NCBI GenBank assembly: GCA_937934745.1
Contig: CALGZC010000016.1
Coordinates: 1 to 64,000 of the forward strand
DNA from: an uncultured Blastocatellia bacterium
GTDB taxonomy: Bacteria > Acidobacteriota > Blastocatellia > Chloracidobacteriales > Chloracidobacteriaceae
Reading direction: 5' to 3'
Length of the DNA stretch: 64,000 nt
A program made the position numbers and the translations under genes. Under the pieces are notes generated by a model. That model did no database searches. It was given only the letters and a program-made list of their open reading frames with translations, and was not told the origin of the DNA. This document shows positions 45,423-54,065 of the stretch, piece by piece; within the stretch, counting starts at the first letter, position 1, and every line of letters starts with the position of its first letter.

Positions 45423-47177
45423 ATGAGTTACCAGGTGATTGCCCGCAAGTGGCGACCTCAGCAATTTGAAGATGTCATCGGGCAGGAGCCGATTACCCGT
45501 GCTCTGGGAAATGCCCTGCGCACCCAGCGTCTGCATCACGCATATCTCTTTGCCGGTCCGCGTGGGGTCGGCAAAACGACCTGCGCCCGTCTGTTTGCCC
45601 GCGCTCTGAACTGTCGTCAAGGCCCGACCCCGACTCCGTGCGGGGTGTGTCCATCGTGTTTAGAAACGATGGCCGGAGAGTCGCTCGATGTACTTGAAAT
45701 TGACGCTGCATCCCATACCGGGGTGGATAACATCCGCGAGGTGATTATCGCAACGGTTGGTAACCGTCCGGCGCGAGATCGCTACAAAGTTTTCATCATT
45801 GACGAAGTCCACATGCTCTCGACCAGCGCTTTCAATGCGCTGCTGAAAACCCTCGAAGAGCCGCCGCCGCACGTCGTCTTTATCATGGCGACGACTGAGC
45901 TCCACAAGTTACCGGAGACGATCCTTTCGCGCTGCCAAGCGTATGAGTTTCGGACCATTGGCGTTGAGGCCATTGCCGACCGCCTACAACGGATTGCCGA
46001 AGCCGAAAACATACCTGTTTCACGTGCTGCGCTGGTGCAGATTGCTCAGGCCGGACGCGGCAGCTTGCGCGACGCCCAATCGGCGTTTGATCAAGTGCTC
46101 GTGTTCGCCGGACCCGGCGCAAGCATTGACGAACATACGGTCCGTGACGCGCTGGGTTTGATTGGTACGTCAATACTGGCAGAAGTTATGGATGCACTTG
46201 AGGCAGCCGATCCGGGGGCGATTGTGCGCCACATCGCGCGATTGACGCGCAGCGGTTATGATCTGCGGCAATTCTTGCGGGAATTGCTGACCTATATTCG
46301 GCACTTGTTGGTCGCCCAAGTTGTCGGCCTTGATCGCGAACTGTTGCCGTTGGCCGAGAGTGAGCTAAGCGTTGTCGAACGGCAGTGTCGGCAGTTGACG
46401 CTAACCGAGCTGACGCGCCTGTTCTCACTCGTGGCCAATCTCGAAGCACAGATTCGCGTGGTGGAAGACCCGCGTCCGCTCGTCGAGGTCGGCTTGATTC
46501 AACTCACCCAGCTCACGCGTCTCAGGCCATTGGAGGAAATTTTGGCGCGTCTTGACGCGCTTGCGGTTGGCTCTCCCTGTCCGGCTTCGAGTCGAAAGGC
46601 GACAGACACGCCGGTAACGCCACATCCGCCGGCGCTCGGCCTGGGCGGAGCATCTCCGCATCCGAGGCCGGTGCCAGTTGCGCGTCCTCCGCTGCGCCTT
46701 GCGCCGCCATCTGAGCCGCCACTGGTAGAAACACCGCTGCCGCAAGAGGATGGCCCTCTATCTGAGACACCGGCTAAGACCCCCGACCTTACCGATGCGG
46801 CTGCCCTATTCAAGCAGTTGAAGGAGGTTGCAGAAAAAGGACGCCGACTGCTGGGTGTCCATCTTGATTCGGTCAGGGTCGTCCGGTGGCAGGGCCAGGA
46901 CTTTGAGTTGGTTTTTGGACCCCGGGATGAAGCTGCGATGAAATACGTCGCAGAGCCACGGGAGAGCGTCTATCTGCGAGAAGAGCTACAAAAGCTCACC
47001 GGGAGAGCAGTCAATGTGGTGGTGCGCCTAGAACGTAGTGGTACACCGTCCCCGCTGTCCGAACAGGAAGCGCACGCTGCTGCACTCCGCGCCGAGGCGG
47101 AACGCGAGCCGGCCGTTCAAATCCTTCAAAAAACCTTTGGCGCCGAATTGATGGAAGTCAAATCACCGGACACGTGA
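45423..47177 (+). CDS. dnaX: DNA polymerase III subunit tau/gamma
   Basis: A 584-residue clamp-loader ATPase. It starts YQVIARKWRPQQFEDVIGQE, has Walker A GPRGVGKTTCARL (Lys51), a zinc module with CGVCPSCLE, Walker B FIIDEVHMLSTSAFNALLK and the sensor ATTELHKLPETILSRCQ. From about 395 to 480 it is Pro-rich, then a C-terminal domain like tau domain V. No clear slippery site for making the short gamma form was seen. The ATG at 45423 gives the family N-terminus; the frame is open from 45288. Confidence 0.96.
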   Translation: MSYQVIARKWRPQQFEDVIGQEPITRALGNALRTQRLHHAYLFAGPRGVGKTTCARLFARALNCRQGPTPTPCGVCPSCLETMAGESLDVLEIDAASHTGVDNIREVIIATVGNRPARDRYKVFIIDEVHMLSTSAFNALLKTLEEPPPHVVFIMATTELHKLPETILSRCQAYEFRTIGVEAIADRLQRIAEAENIPVSRAALVQIAQAGRGSLRDAQSAFDQVLVFAGPGASIDEHTVRDALGLIGTSILAEVMDALEAADPGAIVRHIARLTRSGYDLRQFLRELLTYIRHLLVAQVVGLDRELLPLAESELSVVERQCRQLTLTELTRLFSLVANLEAQIRVVEDPRPLVEVGLIQLTQLTRLRPLEEILARLDALAVGSPCPASSRKATDTPVTPHPPALGLGGASPHPRPVPVARPPLRLAPPSEPPLVETPLPQEDGPLSETPAKTPDLTDAAALFKQLKEVAEKGRRLLGVHLDSVRVVRWQGQDFELVFGPRDEAAMKYVAEPRESVYLREELQKLTGRAVNVVVRLERSGTPSPLSEQEAHAAALRAEAEREPAVQILQKTFGAELMEVKSPDT

Positions 47178-47275
47178 TGCGTTTGACTGCTGCCCTTTGC
47201 TGTGCAGCGTGGGGCTTTCAGGTGGGGCTTTCAGCAGGTGTACGCCCGGAGCAGCGCATGCTGACCGGAGTGCAT

Positions 47276-48004
47276 CTACCGTGTCTCCGCAAGTTGTTTC
47301 CGAACCCTCGAAAACACGGCGTCCAGCATCGCTTCTGTGAGTTTCCCGGTGAGCGTGTTTTGTTGGCTTGGGTGGTAGGTGCCGAAAAGGGTCATCTGGT
47401 TGGACAGGTCGTAACGTGCGCCATGCGCAAACTTAGGTTTTGGCTTCGGTATGGATACGCCTTGTTGACGCAGTGCTTTGAGCGTGTGCTCAAAGGCAAA
47501 CCCGCCCAGTGCAACGATCAGGCGGATTTGTGGCAGCAGACGCATTTCCTGGACGAGGAACGGTAGGCAGGCCGCCGCTTCCTCCTGTGACGGACGGTTG
47601 CCCGGCGGGGCGCAGCGAACAATGGCGCTGATGTAGCAGTTCGTGAGTACCAGACCGTCGTCGGCGTGGACGGAAGTGGGCTGGTTGGTAAAGCCGGCGC
47701 GATAGAGCGACCGAAACAGCCAGTCGCCGCTTCGGTCGCCGGTAAACAGCCGTCCGGTACGATTGCCGCCGTGGGCAGCCGGCGCTAAACCCACAATCAG
47801 AACCTGCGCCTGGGGATCGCCGAAACCGGTCACGGGCCTGCCCCAGTAGGTCTCAGCGGAAAAGCGACGTACTTTCTGACGGGCGACTTGTTCCCGCCAA
47901 GCCGTCAGGCGCGGACAGCGCCGGCAGGCGACGATAACTTGCCGGAGCTGTTCGAGTTGGGACGGCACAGCCGCCTGCGGGATGCTTAGACAGCCGTCAA
48001 CCAT
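47276..48004 (-). CDS. Uracil-DNA glycosylase, family 5 (UDGb)
   Basis: A 242-residue iron-sulfur uracil-DNA glycosylase. The active-site motif is LIVGLAPAAHGGNRTGRLFTG, the family 5 form in which the general base Asp/Asn of other families is Ala. Cysteines near the N-terminus (CRRCPRL) and mid-protein (TNCYISAIVRCAPPGN) fit the 4Fe-4S ligands. The C-terminal motif is GTYHPSQQNTLTG. This family, common in thermophiles, also acts on hypoxanthine and xanthine. It overlaps the ilvE 3' end by 19 bases and is last in the arginase-ilvE operon. Confidence 0.93.
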   Translation of the reverse strand: MVDGCLSIPQAAVPSQLEQLRQVIVACRRCPRLTAWREQVARQKVRRFSAETYWGRPVTGFGDPQAQVLIVGLAPAAHGGNRTGRLFTGDRSGDWLFRSLYRAGFTNQPTSVHADDGLVLTNCYISAIVRCAPPGNRPSQEEAAACLPFLVQEMRLLPQIRLIVALGGFAFEHTLKALRQQGVSIPKPKPKFAHGARYDLSNQMTLFGTYHPSQQNTLTGKLTEAMLDAVFSRVRKQLAETR

Positions 48005-48906
48005 TCATGTCGATCTTCGCGCTCGCCGTGGATGATGCCGAAGTAAGCATCCTGGAGTTGCTTCGTGATCGGGCCGCGCTTGCCCTCACCGATCTTGATT
48101 TTGTCAAGGGTGCGAACCGGCGTGATTTCACAGGCCGTCCCGGTCAAGAACATTTCGTCGGCAATGTAGAGTTCCTCACGCAGAATGCTCCGTTCCACAA
48201 CTGGGATCCCCAAATCTTCACACAAACACATCACCGCATCGCGGGTGATGCCGGGTAACACTGCCCGTCCGATGGGTGGCGTGATGACGGTTCCGTCCCG
48301 GACCATGAAGACGTTTTCGCCGCTGCCCTCGCTGACGTAGCCGGCGGCATCTAACGCAATCCCCTCGGCATAACCGTTGACGATTGCCTCCATCTTGATC
48401 AGCTGCGAGTTCATGTAGTTTGCCCCAGCCTTAGCCGTGGTCGGGAGCGTATTGGGCGACATCCGTGCCCACGAAGACGTGCACAGATCCACACCTGCTT
48501 CGAGCGCATCATCGCCGAGATACCGTCCCCAGGGAAAACAAATGATGTAGGTTTCCACCGGGGCCGGAAAGGGATTGACGCCAAATGCGCCGTAACCACG
48601 GAAAACAATTGGGCGAACATAGCAGTGTTGGAGTTTATTGACCCGTACGGTTTCGATACAGGCCGTGAAGATTTGTTCCATCGTAAAGGGGATCGTCATC
48701 CGGTAGATGTGGCAGGAGTCAAACAAACGGCGCACGTGCTCCCGCAGGCGGACAAGCCGCGGACCACGTGGAGTCTGATAGCAACGAATGCCTTCAAAGA
48801 CAGAAGAACCATAATGGACAACGTGCGACATCACGTGAATGCGCGCATCCTCCCACGGAAGCCATTTGCCGTTGTGCCAGATTTTTTCGGACGTTTCGAG
48901 TGCCAT
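47986..48906 (-). CDS. ilvE: Branched-chain amino acid aminotransferase
   Basis: A 306-residue PLP class IV aminotransferase, last step of valine, leucine and isoleucine synthesis. Motifs: IWHNGKWLPWEDARIHVM, HYGSSVFEGIRCY, TTAKAGANYMNSQL with the PLP lysine, GYVSEGSGENVFMV, GRAVLPGITRDAV and LTGTACEITPVRTLD. A GGAGG site eight bases before the ATG at 48906 settles the start, although the frame is open to 49146. It lies 85 bases after the arginase gene. Confidence 0.95.
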   Translation of the reverse strand: MALETSEKIWHNGKWLPWEDARIHVMSHVVHYGSSVFEGIRCYQTPRGPRLVRLREHVRRLFDSCHIYRMTIPFTMEQIFTACIETVRVNKLQHCYVRPIVFRGYGAFGVNPFPAPVETYIICFPWGRYLGDDALEAGVDLCTSSWARMSPNTLPTTAKAGANYMNSQLIKMEAIVNGYAEGIALDAAGYVSEGSGENVFMVRDGTVITPPIGRAVLPGITRDAVMCLCEDLGIPVVERSILREELYIADEMFLTGTACEITPVRTLDKIKIGEGKRGPITKQLQDAYFGIIHGEREDRHEWLTAV

Positions 48907-48991
48907 GGTCGGTTCCTCCATGGGAAGCAAGACCGAGCCGGCCATTGCATCGTCCGTGTCTGGAACCAGCTCGCCAAGCGCCCCGAAAAAC

Positions 48992-49930
48992 TTACAGGAT
49001 TTTTTTACCCAGCGCGGAAAGTAGTAACTCTGCACCGAGTTCGCCGGTTCGATTATATGTGTCGAGAACCGCGTTAATTTCGACCATCTCGACGGAGAGC
49101 ATCTTGCCCGAATCGTGGATCTTCTCCATTGCCAGGTGGCTTTCACGATACGTCCCGCCTCCTAGAACGGGCGTGCCGACGCCAGGCGCATAGTATGGAT
49201 CAACAAAGTCCATGTCGAATGTCGCGTGAAAGCCAATGGTATGGCGCGTCGCCAGGGCAATGGCTTCATCCATGACAGCGCTCATGCCACGTTCGTCGAG
49301 GTCACGCATCGTGTAGATCCGTAAGCCTAGCCGGCGGGCCAGTTGACGCTCCCCGTCGTCAATTTGACGCACCCCGATAATAACGCAGTCCTCTGGGTGC
49401 ACCTTTGGCGCAAAGCCGCCGATGTGCGTCAAAATGCGTGGGCCATAGCCAAGCAAGACTGCGAGCGGCATGCCGTGGATGTTGCCGGACGGTGACGATT
49501 CAGGTGTGTTGATGTCCGCATGCGCGTCAATCCAAATGATTCCGATGCGTTTGCCTTGCTGCCGGTAGTGGGCAGCAACGCCGGCAACGCTGCCGATCGC
49601 AATTGAGTGATCGCCACCGAGTACAATCGGAATCGCCCCGTCCGCCAGAATGGCTGCAACCTGGTCGGCGAGCATTTCACTCGCCCTGGCGACTTCTGAC
49701 AGATATTTGTGCCGGCTGTCGCCGGCGTCAGGACGGCGAGTCTCTGCCAGGGCCACCGGAATGTTGCCGATGTCTTCGACAAGGTAGCCTAGTTGGTTCA
49801 GCTTGGTGCTGAGACCGGCAATCCGTACAACTGACGGACCCATATCCACACCACGCCGATCTGCACCCAAGTCCATTGGCACGCCGATAATGGTAACTTT
49901 TCGCTGCGGAGCAACATGGTCGTTTTCCAT
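48992..49930 (-). CDS. rocF: Arginase
   Basis: A 312-residue Mn-dependent ureohydrolase that turns arginine into ornithine and urea. The N-terminus [18 protein letters not shown] is arginase-like rather than agmatinase-like. Metal motifs: [25 protein letters not shown] and [13 protein letters not shown]. The usual DVDxxDP is DMDFVDP, keeping all Asp ligands. GAGGAA seven bases before the ATG at 49930 supports the start. First gene of an operon with ilvE and udgB. Confidence 0.93.
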   Translation of the reverse strand: MENDHVAPQRKVTIIGVPMDLGADRRGVDMGPSVVRIAGLSTKLNQLGYLVEDIGNIPVALAETRRPDAGDSRHKYLSEVARASEMLADQVAAILADGAIPIVLGGDHSIAIGSVAGVAAHYRQQGKRIGIIWIDAHADINTPESSPSGNIHGMPLAVLLGYGPRILTHIGGFAPKVHPEDCVIIGVRQIDDGERQLARRLGLRIYTMRDLDERGMSAVMDEAIALATRHTIGFHATFDMDFVDPYYAPGVGTPVLGGGTYRESHLAMEKIHDSGKMLSVEMVEINAVLDTYNRTGELGAELLLSALGKKIL

Positions 49931-50002
49931 AGCAATTCCTCGGCAAACTTCCACCGCCAGGAACGAGAACAAACCGACGCAAGGCAAGAAAGAATGCTGT
50001 GT

Positions 50003-50479
50003 TTAGAAAGCTTTGACCTTGCGGAAGCGCCAACGGTGCAGCCAGCCGGCTAGGCGCGTCCTGAGACGGTGCCAAAAGGTGGTCAGGTCATAACGGACGC
50101 CGTTGCTTTCAATCCGCAGAACGCGTCCGACGACATTGGAGACCGGAACAGAGACATCCAGTCCTTCAGCAGCATCCCCACGGGTGACAACATACAGTGT
50201 GGCGTGACGTTGCTCAAAGCGCAGGATACGGTGAACGACTGCCGTTTGGCTGCTCGTGCAAAGGAGCACAATGTCCCCGACGCCCAGTTGGGCCGTTGAG
50301 ACCGGCTCAATGGTGAGCCAGTCACCATCAACAATCGTGGGGCGCATGGTGCTGCCGTTGGCCCGAAAACGATAAATGCCGTCACGCAGCAGTTCGGTGC
50401 GCGCTGTCCGCAAAATGTCAGGTGACTCAAGTGTGTGCTCTCGGATGAGAGAGGCTTTGGTTTTGCCGGTTGTCCGCAT
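50003..50479 (-). CDS. S24/S26 signal-peptidase-like protein with Thr at the nucleophile position
   Basis: A 158-residue protein with the beta fold of S24/S26 serine peptidases: FRANGSTMRPTIVDGDWLTI, LGVGDIVLL and AVVHRILRF, then LYVVTRGDA. In active enzymes the nucleophile is Ser before Met (GxSMxP); here it is Thr44 (GSTM). The general base position has His83 in HRI, as in Sec11-like enzymes. There is no membrane helix. It may be inactive, or use Thr or the adjacent Ser43. Relatives occur near peptide-modification genes, but none is seen here. Confidence 0.72.
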   Translation of the reverse strand: MRTTGKTKASLIREHTLESPDILRTARTELLRDGIYRFRANGSTMRPTIVDGDWLTIEPVSTAQLGVGDIVLLCTSSQTAVVHRILRFEQRHATLYVVTRGDAAEGLDVSVPVSNVVGRVLRIESNGVRYDLTTFWHRLRTRLAGWLHRWRFRKVKAF

Positions 50480-50539
50480 TACGTCCGCCCCACCGGGAAA
50501 TCAAACTGGATAGCAGGTTGGGTTCGGCTTGCTACCGCT

Positions 50540-50800
50540 TTATCTTAGTTTGAGTTGGAATGGGATTTCAATCTTGCTGACTAGTTGCCCAACAGTGCTC
50601 TCGGCATTGGACGCTGTCAAGGACTTCGGTGGGCAGTTGGAGCCGGGCCGCCGGCGTTGCCGCTTACGCCCTGGCGGCCGCAAGCGCATCACGTCAGGTA
50701 ACATCACGCCGCTCAAGCGTAGGTTTGTCAAGGAGCGGCAGCTCGCCAGTCACCACCACGCTGAGCATGACCACCTGATCGGGCGAGGTGGTGTGGGCAG
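50540..50800 (-). pseudogene. Remnant of a TonB C-terminal-like domain
   Basis: On the minus strand two neighbouring frames give pieces that fit together as the end of a TonB C-terminal domain: VVMLSVVVTGELPLLDKPTL in one frame and VSKIEIPFQLKLR with a stop in another. Frame changes separate them and there is no single open frame. TonB domains move energy to outer-membrane receptors. The match rests on pattern only, and the stretch could also be random sequence. Confidence 0.3.
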
Positions 50801-50823
50801 GCCTCTGTCAAAAGCAGCTTCCA

Positions 50824-51560
50824 TCAGGCTTCCACCGGCTGCCGTGCCTGGTCGGCCTCTGTTTCCGAATCAGGAACCGGAGCTGGGTTGCAACTGCTGG
50901 GGCGTTTTCTGGCCGAAGCTTCGAGCAGAAGCTGACCCACTTTGCGATGCAGGGGGCAGCATAGTCACTCAGCGCATGGCTGCGATCGGGATCAATCCCG
51001 GCACGGCCATAAGCCTCCGGCAAGCCTGGCAAGTCTTGGCTGCGCCGCAGCGCCCTGCGAATTGCTCGAAGGTGTTTGGCTGTTGGCCGGTGCGCAGGTA
51101 GGCCCCAACCAGAGCGCATTTGAGCTGGCCGGCCTCCGGGTTGAGTTGAGAGAACTCGCGCCAGGCCGTAATCGGTCTCGCTTCCTGTCTCGCTCTTCCT
51201 GTCCGTTCTCGTGCCCAGTTTGAGCCGCCATCCCATGGCCAGGGTTAGCATCGGCCTCCGCTCCCTGTTTGCGGTGTAGGTTGCCGAGTGCTAGAGCGTG
51301 CTTTGGGCAGTCGGACTTGAGACGGACAACTTGCTTGTACACAGGCTTGGATGCACGCCGCCTGTGGCAGTTGCTGGTGGCGCGTATCGTGCTCGGCGAC
51401 TCTGACACAGTGCGCTACGGCCTCGTCCACGCGATGGCCCCGCCGGGAGCGAATTACCGGGGACGGTGGCCAGCGTCGCCTTTGAGATAGGTCCGTTCGC
51501 TGGGTTCGGGCGACACGTTCATCGCTTTTGTTTTTTCGATCATCGCCGCCTCAAGTTGTC
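50824..51560 (-). pseudogene. Decayed TPR-repeat protein gene
   Basis: Across about 740 bases on the minus strand, pieces typical of tetratricopeptide repeats appear in order but in different frames: LEAAMIEKTKAMNVSPEPSE, then VDEAVAHCVRVAE, KPVYKQVVRLKSDCPKHALA with LGNLHRKQG, then REFSQLNPEAGQL with ALVGAYLRTGQ, and RALRRSQDLPGLPEAYGRAG. At least four frameshifts and several stops are needed to join them. It lies just downstream of a broken Ser/Thr kinase gene on the same strand; kinase and TPR genes often go together in acidobacteria. There is no intact gene in 50480-51653. Confidence 0.45.
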
Positions 51561-51653
51561 CCTGCCGGACACACGTTTGGGCTGCCTAAGAGGGCAGGAT
51601 TGGGTGGGCGGGAAAACGGCCCCATAGTTTCGGCGGCTTTGACTGGGCTACGG

Positions 51654-52499
51654 TTAGGCCTGGCACAGTAGTTTCAAAATGCGCACAACTTCCTCGGCAG
51701 TGGGACGTTCCACCGGCACTTTGTGTAGCATACGCCGGGTAATGTCTTCGAGAACGGGTGGAACATCAGGGGTGAACAAAGCCAGCGGTGGCGGGGAGGT
51801 TTGCAGATGGGCGGTGAGTACCGTTGAAACATTGCCGTCTGGTGCGGTAAAGGGCGGCCGACCGGCCAGGATTTCGTACATGACCACGCCTAGGCTATAG
51901 ATGTCGGCTTGTCCGTTGTAGGGCAGAAAACTCAACCGTTCGGGTGCTATGTATGTTGGTGTGCCGGCAATCAGGCCCCATGTCGCTTCGGGATGGGATC
52001 CGTCTTCGCCCATCAGTTTCGCAAGACCGAAGTCAAGTAGTTTGACGACCTCGCCGGTTGGTGGTCGGTGGAGGAAGATGTTGTCCGGCTTAATGTCGCG
52101 GTGCACGATATTGCTGGCGTGGGCCTTCGCCAGCACCGACGCCACCGGTAAGATAATCTCCAGGCACCGCTGAGTAGAAAGTTTACCCAGCGCCCTCAAT
52201 TCCTGCCTGAGCGTGACGCCGTGCAGGATTTCCATGACGAGGTAGGCAAAGCTGTTGGATGAGAGTCCGAAGTCAAGGATGTTGATGGCGTTGGGATGCT
52301 GGACGCGGCAGGCTGAAATCCCTTCGCGCTTGAAACGTTCGAGTTCTTCCTGAGTGATACGCCCGCTGCGCGGCTGCAAAATCTTGACGGCCACTGCCGT
52401 ATTCAGCGCAAGGTGTGTCGCTTCATAAACAACGCCATAGCCGCCGGCGCCGATCTTTCGTCCCAGGCGGTAGCGTCCGTCCAGTACAGTACCGGGCAA
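51654..52499 (-). CDS. Serine/threonine protein kinase domain, probably a fragment of a broken gene
   Basis: A 281-residue Hanks-type kinase domain with a complete set of motifs: glycine loop IGAGGYGVVYEA, catalytic Lys in TAVAVKIL, HRDIKPDNIFL, LLDFGLAKL, GTPTYIAPERLS and DIYSLGVVMYEILAGRPPF. It covers the whole kinase fold and has no membrane or PASTA region. The only in-frame start is a TTG at 52499 without a ribosome binding site. Upstream the same frame continues for 33 sense codons (helical, EKHQALIRAQEALLHSQ) to a TAG at 52599-52601. It was therefore probably fused to the stalk encoded just upstream. It may be expressed weakly or not at all. Confidence 0.75.
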   Translation of the reverse strand: MPGTVLDGRYRLGRKIGAGGYGVVYEATHLALNTAVAVKILQPRSGRITQEELERFKREGISACRVQHPNAINILDFGLSSNSFAYLVMEILHGVTLRQELRALGKLSTQRCLEIILPVASVLAKAHASNIVHRDIKPDNIFLHRPPTGEVVKLLDFGLAKLMGEDGSHPEATWGLIAGTPTYIAPERLSFLPYNGQADIYSLGVVMYEILAGRPPFTAPDGNVSTVLTAHLQTSPPPLALFTPDVPPVLEDITRRMLHKVPVERPTAEEVVRILKLLCQA

Positions 52500-52503
52500 G
52501 GCT

Positions 52504-52845
52504 TCAGCAAAGGCTGAAAACAGGGTCTGTACGCAGGCCTGTGAGTGTAGCAGTGCCTCCTGCGCACGGATCAGGGCCTGATGTTTCTCGGACAGTTCCT
52601 AGTTTTTGGCTTCTAGTTCGTGCTGAATGCGCAGAAGGCGACTTTTGCATCATATCGCTGATGCCTGTAATTTTGACAGCGTGTTTGAGCAGTGCCCGAT
52701 ACTTGCGGGTCAGTTCTACAAACTCACGTTGCCAATCTTCGGGCGTAGGCAACCCTTCTGCGGCAATTTGCTCGATGGTTGCTAGAACGTCGAATTCGGG
52801 TTCAAAAACCTCCTCGGCGGCAGTCTTGGGCCTGGATTTGCTCAT
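52504..52845 (-). pseudogene. N-terminal stalk of a frameshifted SiaC-linked kinase gene
   Basis: The ATG at 52845 opens a frame that starts MSKSRPKTAAEEVFEPEFDV and contains EDWQREFVELTRKYRALLKHAV and ITGISDMMQ. This resembles the helical stalk found before output domains in proteins encoded next to siaC. After MMQ the frame runs into unrelated sequence. Dropping one base from the A4 run (forward-strand T4 at 52643-52646) moves it into the kinase frame and gives a continuous coiled coil (SRLLRIQHELEAKN), which then meets the TAG at 52599-52601. One frameshift plus one stop split what was probably a gene of about 397 codons (51654-52845). Confidence 0.6.
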
Positions 52846-52854
52846 GCGAACCCA

Positions 52855-53235
52855 TCACGACGGGAGGACAACGAATCGGAAGGGCATCGAAAAGTCCTCG
52901 GCGAATTCCTCACCGTGTTCTTTCATATCATCGTCGTCTTCGCTGTAGTACCAGTTGATCGTGATCGTGCGTCCGAACTGCAGGGCCTGTTCGAACATTT
53001 CCAGAATGGTGATGATGCACTTTGAAGAACTGGTGTTGAAGTAATCGAGACGGAAATGAAACACAATTGGTGTCGAGGAAGTGGTCAGAAAACGGGACAG
53101 CCATTCCAGGACAGGTTGGTAGAAATGCACTGCGTTTTCAGGGTAGGAACTCCCCTCCATGAGAAGAACACCGGTCATTGCGTCAAAGGCGATGCGCGGG
53201 GTCGCCTTGGTTTTCTCAATCAACAGGCTTTCCAT
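52855..53235 (-). CDS. siaC: SiaC-family regulatory phosphoprotein (DUF1987)
   Basis: A 126-residue protein of the SiaC family. The hallmark YFNTSSSKCIITILEMFE is present, with Thr68 at the same number as the Thr phosphorylated in Pseudomonas aeruginosa SiaC. SiaC there is phosphorylated by SiaB and dephosphorylated by SiaA; unphosphorylated SiaC activates the diguanylate cyclase SiaD. ITINWYYSEDDDDMKEHGEEF near the C-terminus is also typical. It ends nine bases before the stalk/kinase locus, so the two formed an operon. No siaA, siaB or siaD gene is next to it. Confidence 0.88.
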   Translation of the reverse strand: MESLLIEKTKATPRIAFDAMTGVLLMEGSSYPENAVHFYQPVLEWLSRFLTTSSTPIVFHFRLDYFNTSSSKCIITILEMFEQALQFGRTITINWYYSEDDDDMKEHGEEFAEDFSMPFRFVVLPS

Positions 53236-53396
53236 TGGATCTGACTTTCCTCAGGCTTGCGAGCGGAGCGATGATCGGTGCAACTGCTGGTGCCGACCAG
53301 TCGGGTATAAGGCAGTTTGACTCAGCAAGTTGTGTGATGTAAAGGGCAGGCGAATCATAGAAAAAATCGCCGCCGACTGCAAAATTGATCGTAGGA

Positions 53397-54065
53397 CTAT
53401 GTGACCGGCCACCGTTGATAGAAGGTGGGCAGTTCAGGCAAGTGGAGGGTGTGACTCAGTTCTAAGACGCGCGCCTGACAGTCCGAACCCGATCCCTGTG
53501 GGGGCGGATGCAGCCGGGCATCACCGCGAACAACGGTTTTGAGGGCAACCAGGGCGCGTTGTGCGCCACGCCGGGCAAACCAGTGCACATACAAACGCAG
53601 GGCATTCCAGGCAATAAACACGTTCGGCCCGGGCAGGAGTCCCATCAGAAGGGTCACGGGGAGGCAGGCAATGTTGAGCCAGACGCCGCGTTCGTGGCTG
53701 ACAAGGCGTGTTTCAAGCCACTTAATCCATTCACTGCGCACAGCAGCGTCAGAGAGTTCCCCGTCGTGAATCAGTTCAACGGCATCAACCTGACCGATGA
53801 CGCGCAACAGGCTTTCACCGGGATGTGTCCATCGTTCTAGCCAGCGCCAGGCATGTTGCACACCACGCCAAAAACGGTTGGGCGGTTCGTGGATCAACCG
53901 CAGGGCTGCGTCATGGGTGCGGTGCGCCTGGTGAAGCACCTTGTTCCAAAAGCCGCGCGGCGGGGTGTCATCGTACGCCGTGAGCATTTCCGGTGGGGCG
54001 TAGAACACCCAACCGCGTCTTCGGCAGCGAATGACGTAGACACGAATGATGCGCGGATGTTTCAT
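53397..54065 (-). CDS. Mit_KHE1-like membrane protein
   Basis: A 222-residue protein. The N-terminal two thirds are soluble, rich in Trp, Arg and His. A hydrophobic segment at about 155-175 (LNIACLPVTLLMGLLPGPNV) followed by FIAWNALRLYVHWFARRGAQ resembles the core of the mitochondrial K+/H+ exchange-related family (Pfam Mit_KHE1), which occurs in bacteria with unknown role. It begins inside the kynU stop codon (4-base overlap) and so is translationally coupled to it. Ion transport is not shown by the sequence. Confidence 0.6.
   Translation of the reverse strand: MKHPRIIRVYVIRCRRRGWVFYAPPEMLTAYDDTPPRGFWNKVLHQAHRTHDAALRLIHEPPNRFWRGVQHAWRWLERWTHPGESLLRVIGQVDAVELIHDGELSDAAVRSEWIKWLETRLVSHERGVWLNIACLPVTLLMGLLPGPNVFIAWNALRLYVHWFARRGAQRALVALKTVVRGDARLHPPPQGSGSDCQARVLELSHTLHLPELPTFYQRWPVT

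Noticed and set aside
45423-47177. Programmed frameshift in dnaX producing the gamma subunit
   Set aside because: No A-rich slippery heptamer with a following stem was found in the linker region; only short A runs occur.
47174-47566. Plus-strand frame overlapping the dnaX stop
   Set aside because: It lies antisense over the uracil-DNA glycosylase gene and resembles no protein; the glycosylase motifs decide the strand.
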